35,014 bases of DNA from JAZNOL01 sp045580815 (GTDB lineage: Bacteria; Bacillota; Clostridia; RUG12999), in NCBI GenBank assembly GCA_045580815.1, contig JAZNOL010000042.1:1-35014 (forward strand), written 5' to 3'. The notes below the pieces were generated by a model that saw only the letters and a program-made list of their open reading frames with translations, ran no database searches and had not been told where the DNA came from. Of the stretch, positions 7,770-14,912 are shown piece after piece; position 1 is the stretch's first letter, and every line of letters begins with the position of its first letter. A program made the translations under genes and the position numbers.

Positions 7770-8827
7770 AAGTTTTCCTCCAGTATTTTTTCAAGAGTTT
7801 TTATAAGTGTTTCCATCTGCTGTTTTGTGCCGATTGTTATGCGGTTAAAATCGCAGATAGAGGGCTTGTCAAAATGACGGACTAAAATCCCGTTTTCTTT
7901 AAGTGCGGTATAAATCTCTTTGCCGCCCAATTTATCGTGCTTTGCAAAAACAAAGTTTGTGCAAGAGGGCAGGCACGAAAAGCCCAGCTTTTCAAGCTCA
8001 TTTATGGTGTACGCCCTGGTTTTTTTGATTTCTTCACAGTTTTTAAGTGTGTAATCATTGTCTTCAAGACAACCAAGTGCCGCCGCCATTGTCATTTTGT
8101 TGATGTTGTAAGGGTTTGTGGAATATTTAACCGTGTTAAGGTCGCGGATAAGCTCTTTGCAGCCTACGCCAAAGCCCAGCCTTGCACCTGCCATTGACCG
8201 TGATTTTGAAAAGGTCTGCGTAACAAGCAGGTTGTCATATTTTTTAATAAGAGGGATGGCACTTTCGCCGCCGAAATCTACATACGCCTCGTCAATAACA
8301 ACGATGTTGTCAGGGTTTGATGCAACAATTTTTTCAATATCGCAAAGGGGCAACGCAATGCCTGTGGGGGCGTTGGGGTTTGCAATAAAAATTGTTTTGT
8401 TTATACCTATATAATCGTTTATATCAATTTCAAAATTTTTAAGGGGAATTTCTTCATACGGAACATTGTTTATATCCCCGAAAACCTTGTAAAATCCGTA
8501 GGTTATATCAGCAAACGCCGCCGGATGCTCATCGTCACAAAACGCCATAAACGCAAAATTCAGAATCTCGTCCGACCCGTTTGTAAGCAGAACCTCGTCA
8601 AAATCCACGCCCAGCAGTTCTGCCAGCTTTTCTGTTGCGTTGCGGCACTCCGGGTCAGGATAAAGATTAAGCATTTTTGCCGCCTCGGCTGCGTACTGCT
8701 GTGCTTTCTCCGATGGGGGATAAGGAGATTCGTTGGTGTTAAGCTTTATGTACTGCATATCCTTTGGCTGTTCACCGGGAGTGTAGGGCACAAGCTTTGC
8801 ATATTTTTTGCTGAAAAATCTGCTCAT
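7766..8827 (-). CDS. hisC: Histidinol-phosphate aminotransferase
   Basis: 353 aa, fold-type I PLP enzyme. The Schiff-base lysine is in TFSKSRSMAGARLGFG, the substrate/PLP region IKLNTNESPYPPS is at the N terminus, NPNAPTG and VVIDEAYVDFGG follow, and the C-terminal Arg motif lies in FNRITIG. The start is set at ATG 8827 because GAGGAG sits 7 nt upstream and the conserved sequence starts just after; an in-frame TTG at 8842 inside hisD is less likely. The GAGGAG box overlaps the end of hisD. Confidence 0.96.
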   Translation of the reverse strand: MSRFFSKKYAKLVPYTPGEQPKDMQYIKLNTNESPYPPSEKAQQYAAEAAKMLNLYPDPECRNATEKLAELLGVDFDEVLLTNGSDEILNFAFMAFCDDEHPAAFADITYGFYKVFGDINNVPYEEIPLKNFEIDINDYIGINKTIFIANPNAPTGIALPLCDIEKIVASNPDNIVVIDEAYVDFGGESAIPLIKKYDNLLVTQTFSKSRSMAGARLGFGVGCKELIRDLNTVKYSTNPYNINKMTMAAALGCLEDNDYTLKNCEEIKKTRAYTINELEKLGFSCLPSCTNFVFAKHDKLGGKEIYTALKENGILVRHFDKPSICDFNRITIGTKQQMETLIKTLEKILEENL

Positions 8828-8831
8828 GAAA

Positions 8832-10106
8832 TCACTCCTCAATACGGATTACTGCACTTTTTGCATGGGCGGTAAGTCCCTCTTTTTTCGCAAAAAGCTC
8901 AACGTCTCTTGCAACCTTTTCAAGTGCTTCTTTTGTATAATAAGTGTACTGTGTTTTTTTCACGAAATCGTCAACCGACAAAGGTGACGAAAATTTTGCC
9001 GTGCCGCTTGTGGGCAAGGTGTGGTTTGCACCGGCAAGATAATCGCCAAGTGCTTCGGGGCAGTTTTTGCCCATGAATATTGAACCTGCATGACGAACAA
9101 GACCAAGCATATCAAAGGGATTGTCCACACAAAGCTCAAGATGCTCCGGTGCAATTTCGTTTGAAATTTCAATAGCGGCTTCCAATGTGTCGGCAACAAT
9201 AATTTTACCGTTGTTGTCAATAGAAGCACGGGCAATTTCGCATCTTTCAAGCAGGGGAATCTGGCGTTCAAGCTCGTCACTTACGGCATTTGCCAGTTCC
9301 ATGCTGTCGGTAACAAGCACGGCACTTGCCATTTTGTCGTGTTCTGCCTGAGAAAGCAGGTCAGCCGCAACGTATCTGGGGTTGCAGGTGCCGTCTGCAA
9401 CAATAAGAATCTCACTGGGTCCGGCAATCATGTCGATTGAAACCTGACCGAAAACCTGTTTTTTTGCCTCGGCAACAAAAGCATTGCCGGGACCTACAAT
9501 TTTGTCAACTTTCGGAACACTTTCTGTCCCGTAAGCCAGTGCCGCAACAGCCTGTGCACCGCCAAGTTTGAAAATTTTGTCAACACCTGCAACATAAGCT
9601 GCCGCTAAAATTGCCGGGTTTACTTTGCCGTCCTTGCCGGGAGGAGTCACCATGACAACCTCTTTGCAACCGGCAATTTTTGCAGGGATTGAATCCATCA
9701 AAACCGTGGACGGATACGCCGCTGTGCCGCCGGGCACATAAAGACCGGCTCTGTCAACAGGAATAACCTTCTGACCGCATACAATGCCGTCCTCATCGTT
9801 TATAATAAAACTGTTACGCACCTGTTTTTCATGGAATTTGCGAATGTTTTTTGCGGCTTTTTCAAGCACATCAATAAACTCCGGCTCAACCTTTGTAAGT
9901 GCCTCTTCAACCTCTTCTTTTGAAACAAGAAGAGTGTCAAGCTTTGCACCGTCAAATTTCTCGCAGTATTCAAAAAGTGCACTGTCGCCCTTTTCACGGA
10001 CGTTTTTTATAATATCGGATACAATATCCTCAACATTTACTTCAGGAACAGCACGGGCAAAAATCTTGCTGTTTTCAACCTCGCCGTATTTTAAAATCTT
10101 TATCAT
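8832..10106 (-). CDS. hisD: Histidinol dehydrogenase
   Basis: 424 aa zinc enzyme that carries out the last two oxidations (histidinol to histidine) with NAD. Signatures seen: PGGTAAYPSTVLM, GGAQAVAALAYGTE, VGPGNAFVAEAKKQ, IDMIAGPSEILI, DLLSQAEHDKMA (Zn ligands and general base region) and EHLEL near residue 320. It overlaps hisG by 4 bp and is followed 4 bp later by the hisC start. Confidence 0.97.
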   Translation of the reverse strand: MIKILKYGEVENSKIFARAVPEVNVEDIVSDIIKNVREKGDSALFEYCEKFDGAKLDTLLVSKEEVEEALTKVEPEFIDVLEKAAKNIRKFHEKQVRNSFIINDEDGIVCGQKVIPVDRAGLYVPGGTAAYPSTVLMDSIPAKIAGCKEVVMVTPPGKDGKVNPAILAAAYVAGVDKIFKLGGAQAVAALAYGTESVPKVDKIVGPGNAFVAEAKKQVFGQVSIDMIAGPSEILIVADGTCNPRYVAADLLSQAEHDKMASAVLVTDSMELANAVSDELERQIPLLERCEIARASIDNNGKIIVADTLEAAIEISNEIAPEHLELCVDNPFDMLGLVRHAGSIFMGKNCPEALGDYLAGANHTLPTSGTAKFSSPLSVDDFVKKTQYTYYTKEALEKVARDVELFAKKEGLTAHAKSAVIRIEE

Positions 10107-10732
10107 TTGTTTTCCTCCGTCATGGCAGTCATGCTTTTAAGAATTTCTTCAATTTTGTCGTTTTTAAACTTAAAGCTCGCCTTGTTTGAAATAAGCCTTG
10201 CGCTGATTGGCACAATTGTTTCAATAACCTCAAGGTTGTTTTCTTTGAGTGTTGTGCCGGTTTCAACTATATCCACAATTACGTCCGAAAGGTCTAAAAT
10301 CGGCGCAATTTCGATTGAACCGTTAAGATGGATAATATCAATATCCCTGCCTTTTTCGCCGTAAAAGTTTTTTGTTATGTTTGCAAATTTTGTTGCCACA
10401 CGAAGTGTTTTCTGCGTGTTATCGTAAAAATCCTTTTTTGCGGCAACAGCCATGCGGCATTTGCCGATATTAAGGTTTAAAAGCTCATAAACATCCGGCT
10501 CGTATTCAAGCAGAATATCCTTGCCGGCAACGCCAATATCCGCCGCACCGCGTTCAACATAAATCGCAACATCCGTCGGTTTTACCCAGAAATAACGCAC
10601 GCCTTTTTCGGGGTTTTCAAAAATCAGCTTGCGGTTGTTTTCTTTGATAGAGGGACATTCAAACCCGGCTTTTTCAAACATATCATAAACCTTTTCGCCA
10701 AGTCTGCCTTTGGGCAGTGCAACGTTAAGCAT
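10103..10732 (-). CDS. hisG: ATP phosphoribosyltransferase, short-form catalytic subunit
   Basis: About 209 aa short-form HisG, which lacks the C-terminal regulatory domain and needs HisZ. It condenses ATP with PRPP, the committed step of the pathway. Motifs: ALPKGRLGEKVYDMFEKAG at the N terminus and the PRPP loop DVIVDIVETGTTLKENN. ATG at 10732 is chosen because family members begin at MLNVALPKGR; the frame stays open to a TTG at 10750. The ATG overlaps the end of hisZ, so translation is probably coupled; there is no good separate ribosome binding site. Confidence 0.95.
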   Translation of the reverse strand: MLNVALPKGRLGEKVYDMFEKAGFECPSIKENNRKLIFENPEKGVRYFWVKPTDVAIYVERGAADIGVAGKDILLEYEPDVYELLNLNIGKCRMAVAAKKDFYDNTQKTLRVATKFANITKNFYGEKGRDIDIIHLNGSIEIAPILDLSDVIVDIVETGTTLKENNLEVIETIVPISARLISNKASFKFKNDKIEEILKSMTAMTEENK

Positions 10733-11840
10733 TGTTTTCAATGATTTCAACCCCTCTTTCGTTAAGCTTTAAAAGCTGTTTGTATTTTATTTTCTCCGGA
10801 ACGCATTTTTGTGCCATAACACTTTTTCCACCTGAGGTAAGCAGGTTTATTGCGTCGTTAAGTGCGTTTATGTCGGCATTTTCGTCATAAACAAGCACTG
10901 TGTCAACATCATAGGTTCTTTCGTTTTCGGCAAGCCGTTGCAACAAATCAAGATAAACCGCAAAACCGATTGCATTTGATTTTTTGCCCATTTTGCGCAT
11001 AAGACGGTCATAGCTTCCGCCTGACAAAACGCCCGAAGCAATGCCGTTTATAAACCCTTTGAAAACGTATCCGTTGTAATAGTTCATGTCGTTTATAACA
11101 GAAAAATCTATGCGGATGTTGTCGCCGTAACCGTTTTTCTCAAGTGCCGAGGTGATTTTTTCAAGCCGTGCAATACTATCTGCGGCTTTTTCGCATTTTA
11201 AGGTTTTTAAGGTTGCAATAACCTCTGCCGGCTTGCCATAGGTTGTGGCAAGAATTTTAAGGTCGGATAAATCTGCATTTTCACTTTGGCATATTTCGGC
11301 AATTTCGCCGAAATTCTTTTCGCCTATGCAGTTTAAGAGCTTCGCCTTTGATGCATCGGAAACACCCGAAGCATCAATAACAGCCGACAAAATTTCAAGG
11401 TCAGAAATGTCAAGCACATAATCTTTAGAAATTTTGGCAAGACTTTCGCAGGCAAGCATAAGAACCTCATAAATGCAGTAATCGTCAATAAGACCGATGC
11501 ATTCAAGCCCCGTCTGCATAATTTCTTTAAAAGCATGAGAGCCTTTTGAAACACGGTAAACATTTTCGTTGTAATACATTTTGCTCAAAAATTCGGTGCT
11601 GTCATCGCTGTTTTTTATGATAGACAGGGTAACGTCGGGCTTTAATGCCATCAGCTTGCCGTTTGTGTCGGTGAAAGTGATAATGTTGTCGGAAACAAGA
11701 AAATCCTTGTTTCTCACATAAAGGTCATATTCTTCAAACTTGCTCATTTTATACTGGCTGTAGCCGTATTTCTCATAAAGACCGCGCAAGCTGAAAATGG
11801 CTTTTTCGTCGTTTTTTAAAACGGTTTTGTTTTCAGTCAA
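10725..11840 (-). CDS. hisZ: ATP phosphoribosyltransferase regulatory subunit
   Basis: 371 aa paralogue of histidyl-tRNA synthetase catalytic core that forms an octamer with short HisG and confers activity and histidine feedback. Class II synthetase-like motifs are visible (YEKYGYSQYKMSKFEEYDLY; LMALKPDVTLSI; HAFKEIMQTGLECIG; GVLSGGSYDRLM), but there is no anticodon-binding domain. The start codon is TTG at 11840, with GGAGATGAG about 5 nt upstream. It is the first gene of the operon and follows the promoter/dyad at 11918-11953. Confidence 0.93.
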   Translation of the reverse strand: MTENKTVLKNDEKAIFSLRGLYEKYGYSQYKMSKFEEYDLYVRNKDFLVSDNIITFTDTNGKLMALKPDVTLSIIKNSDDSTEFLSKMYYNENVYRVSKGSHAFKEIMQTGLECIGLIDDYCIYEVLMLACESLAKISKDYVLDISDLEILSAVIDASGVSDASKAKLLNCIGEKNFGEIAEICQSENADLSDLKILATTYGKPAEVIATLKTLKCEKAADSIARLEKITSALEKNGYGDNIRIDFSVINDMNYYNGYVFKGFINGIASGVLSGGSYDRLMRKMGKKSNAIGFAVYLDLLQRLAENERTYDVDTVLVYDENADINALNDAINLLTSGGKSVMAQKCVPEKIKYKQLLKLNERGVEIIENNA

Positions 11841-11917
11841 TTTATCTCATCTCCATCTGTTTGTTTTCGTGAAAAATTTTTATATAAACAGGATATACCT
11901 CTTTTATCAATTTAGCA

Positions 11918-11953
11918 CTTTATCATTTTAGCACATTAAAGCGATAAAGTCAA
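11918..11953 (-). promoter_or_regulatory. his operon promoter with overlapping dyad operator
   Basis: Minus strand: TTGACT (11948-11953), 17 bp, TAAAAT (11925-11930). A dyad spans 11918-11949: outer arms CTTTATC/GATAAAG plus inner TTTA/TAAA symmetry with matched spacing. Two near-direct copies of GTGCTAAA-A/T-TGATAAA also run through the -10 region and downstream. Overlap with the core promoter suggests a repressor site. A TrpR-family HisR-type regulator is one possibility known from Firmicutes his operons, but I could not verify the motif. Confidence 0.6.
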
Positions 11954-11982
11954 TAGTTTTTTTAATTTTTATTGTATATTAA

Positions 11983-12012
11983 CAAAAAAACCGCCAAGAT
12001 GTGGCAGTTTTG
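11983..12012 (-). terminator. Intrinsic terminator (minus strand)
   Basis: Arms 11989-11996 and 12002-12009 (AACTGCCA / TGGCGGTT read on the minus strand) with a 5-nt loop, followed on the minus strand by a run of T. One pair is G-U on the minus strand but A-C on the plus strand, so the structure favours minus-strand RNA coming from the 12.0-12.2 kb region. Confidence 0.6.
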
Positions 12013-12020
12013 TGACAGTT

Positions 12021-12227
12021 TCACAGTGCGTGCATCTGACATGAGGTTAATCTTTTTTTTGATTTGAGTGTATAAAATTCATTCAAAAGACTAACATATC
12101 CAAGCTTTTTTATATCTTCATAACGTAGATTAAATCTGGATTTTGAATAATTTCCGCCTGCAAAGTTAAAAAATTTCATGCTTTGACCCCGACAGACGCA
12201 CAAGCTTTCCCTGCATTTTTCGTACAA
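12021..12227 (-). CDS. Small ORF of unknown function (doubtful)
   Basis: 68 codons, possibly starting internally at a Met that gives about 52 aa (MKFFNFAGGNYSKSRF...). The sequence is basic and has ordinary-looking composition (NLRYEDIKKLGYVSLLNEFY), but I recognise no family. No convincing ribosome binding site is seen before either Met. The main argument for it is a minus-strand terminator 9-38 bp beyond its stop. It may be the remnant of a larger gene. Confidence 0.3.
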   Translation of the reverse strand: MYEKCRESLCVCRGQSMKFFNFAGGNYSKSRFNLRYEDIKKLGYVSLLNEFYTLKSKKRLTSCQMHAL

Positions 12228-12513
12228 TTAATTAGTTTAAAGTATACTATAACTGTCTTAAAATTAAAATGCGTATATATAAATCTTCTTTCGTGTAACA
12301 ATTTATATTGTTTTAAAAGCATTCATATTGATTTGTATATACCTAATTATTATAGCATAAATATGCATAAAAATCAAGGATTTGGGCATTTTCTTTGGAT
12401 TTTCTCACATTTGCACAAAAACAGAACATGATTTATGCCAACCGATAATATAACGTAGAGAACAGGGCGAATTTTGTCCTCTTAGGGTTCAAGTCTCTCT
12501 GTTTTAAGTATAA
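12228..12513. other. AT-rich intergenic stretch, nothing assigned
   Basis: Mostly A+T between the small ORF and the tRNA terminator. I see no convincing gene, promoter pair or structured RNA. Confidence 0.5.
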
Positions 12514-12546
12514 CAAAAAAGGATACCTGTTCGGCATCCTTTTTCC
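12514..12546 (-). terminator. Terminator of tRNA-Pro
   Basis: On the minus strand, AAAAAGGATGCC / GGTATCCTTTTTT with a GAACA loop and a T-run, starting 4 bp beyond the encoded CCA end. A G-U pair on the minus strand is an A-C mismatch on the plus strand, which fixes the direction. Confidence 0.75.
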
Positions 12547-12550
12547 GTTA

Positions 12551-12627
12551 TGGTCGGAGTGACGGGACTTGAACCCATGGCCTCTTGGTCCCGAACCAAG
12601 CGCGCTACCAAACTGCGCTACACCCCG
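12551..12627 (-). tRNA. tRNA-Pro (anticodon CGG), CCA encoded
   Basis: The cloverleaf is readable: acceptor CGGGGTG pairs with CACTCCG (one G-U), D arm GCGCAGTTTGGTAGCGC, anticodon arm CTTGG-TTCGGGA-CCAAG with anticodon CGG, and T arm ATGGG-TTCAAGT-CCCGT, followed by discriminator A and CCA. It is 77 nt with CCA. It has its own consensus promoter and terminator, so it is a single-gene transcript. Confidence 0.95.
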
Positions 12628-12640
12628 ACAAGCAAAATAT

Positions 12641-12669
12641 ATTATACCATAAATCATGGTGGTTGTCAA
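12641..12669 (-). promoter_or_regulatory. Consensus promoter of tRNA-Pro
   Basis: Minus strand TTGACA (12664-12669), 17 bp, TATAAT (12641-12646): both hexamers are perfect consensus, 13 bp from the tRNA 5' end. Confidence 0.85.
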
Positions 12670-12714
12670 GCGTTTTTTAAAAAAATATGACAAAATATTA
12701 AAAACAGATTATAA

Positions 12715-12750
12715 TAAAAATGCGAAGAGCATATGCTCTCCGCATTTTTT
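12715..12750 (-). terminator. Terminator after the 47-aa Cys-rich peptide gene
   Basis: A long palindrome centred on AGAGCATATGCTCT, flanked by A-run and T-run (12716-12732 with 12733-12749). The single non-Watson-Crick pair is G-U on the minus strand and A-C on the plus strand, which supports minus-strand use. Confidence 0.75.
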
Positions 12751-12758
12751 GGGTCAGC

Positions 12759-12902
12759 TTAGCAGCAACCGCAACCATTGTTGCTATTGCCGAGACAGCC
12801 GTTGTTGTTGCCATTGCCGCAACCACATGAGCAAACCAGCACAAGGATAAGGATGATCCAGAGGAGAGTAGTGTCATCAAATAAATTGTTTAAGCAGCAC
12901 AT
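12759..12902 (-). CDS. 47-aa Cys/Gly/Asn-rich single-span membrane peptide
   Basis: This frame was found by reading the minus strand. It encodes MCCLNNLFDDTTLLWIILIL, then VLVCSCGCG and an Asn/Gly/Cys tail ending NNGCGCC. It has a short N terminus with two Cys, a hydrophobic helix (about residues 12-24), and a tail with seven Cys. GGAGG lies 9 nt upstream of ATG, and a directional terminator follows 9 bp after the stop, so it is a complete single-gene unit. Similar tiny Cys/Gly-rich membrane peptides occur in Clostridia, some linked to sporulation, but no function is established here. The Cys-rich tail could bind metal or be disulfide-linked; that is inference. An overlapping 60-codon frame (12698-12880) is the shadow. 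Confidence 0.8.
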   Translation of the reverse strand: MCCLNNLFDDTTLLWIILILVLVCSCGCGNGNNNGCLGNSNNGCGCC

Positions 12903-12929
12903 AAGGTTAAACCTCCATTTTTTTATACA

Positions 12930-13001
12930 GACGGCGGCTGATTAGCCGTTTGTTGCCGTCCTTAATATCAGTTTATTACAGTTGGCGGATTTTTGTTACA
13001 A
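12930..13001 (-). promoter_or_regulatory. Promoter and leader hairpin for the 47-aa peptide
   Basis: Minus strand TTGTAA (12996-13001), 17 bp, TAATAA (12973-12978) is a modest promoter. The leader then forms a nested hairpin, GACGGC/GCCGTC (12930-12935 with 12955-12960) enclosing GGC/GCC, just before the GGAGG box. No known riboswitch is recognised. Confidence 0.4.
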
Positions 13002-13141
13002 AAAAACTTTGTAAAAATGCACAAAAAATTTGTTTTTTGATATTGATATTGATTGAATTTACTACTGGAATTTTAGCCTGTAAAGGTATAAAATAATAAT
13101 AGAAAAGAAGATATATTTACATTAAGAAAAGGGGACAAACT

Positions 13142-13411
13142 ATGCGTGCAGTAATTTCGGTAATAGGAAAAGATTCAAAGGGTATAATTGCAAAAACAAG
13201 TATGCTTCTTTATGAAAACGGTATAAATATTCTTGACATTTCACAGACAATCATGCAGGAGCTTTTCACCATGATTATGCTGGTTGACCTTTCGGAAGCT
13301 TCAAAAAATGTTGATGCGCTTCGCAAAGACCTTGACGTATTGGCTGAGGAAATGGGCGTTTCAATAAATGTTCAGCATGAGGACGTTTTTAGTTCAATGC
13401 ACCGTATATAA
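13142..13411 (+). CDS. ACT domain-containing protein (UPF0237 type)
   Basis: 89 aa, consisting of a single ACT fold: MRAVISVIGKDSKGIIAKTS is the beta-alpha start with the ligand-loop KDSKGI, followed by INILDISQTIMQELFTMIMLVDL. ACT domains bind small ligands, often amino acids, and dimerise. GGGG lies 7 nt before the ATG. It is 15 bp upstream of the UPF0210 gene, a conserved pairing in Firmicutes; the ACT protein probably regulates or partners the larger one. The ligand is unknown. Confidence 0.9.
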   Translation: MRAVISVIGKDSKGIIAKTSMLLYENGINILDISQTIMQELFTMIMLVDLSEASKNVDALRKDLDVLAEEMGVSINVQHEDVFSSMHRI

Positions 13412-13426
13412 AGGAGGCTTTTGCAA

Positions 13427-14785
13427 ATGTTCAACAGAAGCGAAATAATGGAAACGGTGCACATGATTTCAAACGAGCACCTTGATATACGCACAATCAC
13501 CATGGGAATCTCCCTTTTGGACTGCATGAGCGAGGATATGGACAGACTGTGCGACAAAATTTATGATAAAATTACACGCCGTGCAGAAAATCTTGTTAAA
13601 ACAGGCAACGATATTGCATCGGAATTTGGTATTCCGATTATAAACAAACGAATTTCTCTTACGCCGATTTCTCAGGTTATTGCGGCATCAAAAGGCGACC
13701 CTGTTAAAGTTGCCTATGCACTTCAGCGTGCAGCAGATACGGTCGGCGTTGATTTTATCGGTGGTTACAGTGCTCTTGTTCAGAAAGGCTATACCGACAG
13801 CGACCGCCGGCTTATTTTGTCAATTCCACAGGCACTTGCGGAAACGAAGAACATCTGCTCAAGTGTAAATATTGGTACAACCCGTGCCGGCATAAATATG
13901 GATGCCGTAAAACAAATGGGCGAAATTGTAAAACAGGCGGCAGAGCTTACAAAAGATGTGGGCAGTCTGGGTTGTGCAAAGCTTGTTGTTTTCTGCAACG
14001 CAGTTGAAGATAATCCCTTTATGGCAGGTGCGTTTTTGGGCAGCGGTGAACCGGAATGTGTTATAAACGTAGGCGTAAGCGGTCCCGGTGTTGTCAGCAG
14101 TGCACTTAAACGTCTTGGCAGACAGGCTGATTTCGGCGAGGTTGCCGAAACAATCAAAAAAACAGCTTTCAAGGTCACACGTATGGGTCAGCTTGTGGCA
14201 ACAGAAGCCTCAAAACGTCTTGATGTGCCTTTTGGTATTGTTGACCTTTCACTTGCTCCCACTCCGGCAGTCGGCGACAGCGTTGCTCATATTCTTGAAG
14301 AAATGGGCATCGAAAAATGCGGAACTCACGGCACAACAGCGGCACTTGCACTTCTTAACGATGCGGTTAAAAAAGGCGGAGTTATGGCAAGCTCTTACGT
14401 TGGCGGTCTTTCCGGTGCGTTTATCCCTGTCAGCGAGGATGCCGGCATGATTTCTGCGGCAGAATGCGGTGCACTTTCTCTTGACAAGCTCGAAGCCATG
14501 ACCTGTGTATGCTCCGTTGGTCTTGATATGATAGTTATTCCCGGTGATACTCCTGCTTCAACAATTTCCGCAATTATAGCCGACGAAGCGGCAATCGGCA
14601 TGATAAACAACAAAACAACTGCCGTGAGAGTTATTCCGGCAGTAGGCAAAAAAATCGGTGATACCGTAGAATTTGGTGGTCTTCTGGGTAGTGGTCCCGT
14701 TATGGCGGTAAACAAATATTCCAGCGATGCTTTTATAAGCCGCGGCGGACGTATTCCCGCCCCGATTAACAGTCTTAAAAACTAA
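13427..14785 (+). CDS. UPF0210/DUF711 family protein (PFL-like fold)
   Basis: 452 aa, the usual length of this conserved family, whose structure resembles the pyruvate formate-lyase/ribonucleotide reductase barrel but which has no established activity. Recognisable segments: FNRSEIMETVHMISNEHLDIRTITMGISL at the start, FIGGYSALVQKGYT, AGAFLGSGEPECVINVGVSGPGVV, HGTTAALALLNDAVKKGG and the C-terminal GRIPAPINSLKN. The start is ATG 13427 with AGGAGG 9 nt upstream; an in-frame TTG at 13421 lies too close to that box. It is in one transcript with the ACT protein and is followed by a terminator. I see no PFL-type glycyl radical motif. Confidence 0.92.
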   Translation: MFNRSEIMETVHMISNEHLDIRTITMGISLLDCMSEDMDRLCDKIYDKITRRAENLVKTGNDIASEFGIPIINKRISLTPISQVIAASKGDPVKVAYALQRAADTVGVDFIGGYSALVQKGYTDSDRRLILSIPQALAETKNICSSVNIGTTRAGINMDAVKQMGEIVKQAAELTKDVGSLGCAKLVVFCNAVEDNPFMAGAFLGSGEPECVINVGVSGPGVVSSALKRLGRQADFGEVAETIKKTAFKVTRMGQLVATEASKRLDVPFGIVDLSLAPTPAVGDSVAHILEEMGIEKCGTHGTTAALALLNDAVKKGGVMASSYVGGLSGAFIPVSEDAGMISAAECGALSLDKLEAMTCVCSVGLDMIVIPGDTPASTISAIIADEAAIGMINNKTTAVRVIPAVGKKIGDTVEFGGLLGSGPVMAVNKYSSDAFISRGGRIPAPINSLKN

Positions 14786-14803
14786 AAAGATAGATAAATT
14801 TTG

Positions 14804-14832
14804 AGCCGTCGGCACATTGCCGATGGCTTTTT
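14804..14832 (+). terminator. Terminator of the ACT/UPF0210 operon
   Basis: An 11-bp stem AGCCGTCGGCA / TGCCGATGGCT (14804-14814 with 14818-14828), 3-nt loop, then TTTT. One pair is G-U on the plus strand. Confidence 0.8.
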
Positions 14833-14847
14833 GCGTGTAATATAAAA

Positions 14848-14877
14848 AGAACTGCGATAAATTGTTATCGCAGTTCT
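14848..14877 (-). terminator. Terminator of the hydrogenase operon
   Basis: A perfect 13-bp stem AGAACTGCGATAA / TTATCGCAGTTCT with a 4-nt loop. On the minus strand it is followed by a T-run, 35 bp past the hydA stop. It lies back to back with the plus-strand terminator at 14804. Confidence 0.8.
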
Positions 14878-14912
14878 AAAAATTATAAACTTATTATTAT
14901 ACAGTTTGCAAA

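Noticed and set aside
12475..12510. GGGTTCAAGTC on the plus strand, resembling a tRNA T arm or an att duplication
   Set aside because: The flanking bases do not form a T stem and the match to the nearby tRNA 3' end is short and in inverted orientation; there is no integrase or mobile DNA nearby.
12433..12693. 86-codon minus-strand ORF containing GVAQFGSALGSGPRGHGFKS
   Set aside because: This is the well-known false peptide made by translating across a tRNA gene; it covers tRNA-Pro, its terminator and its promoter.
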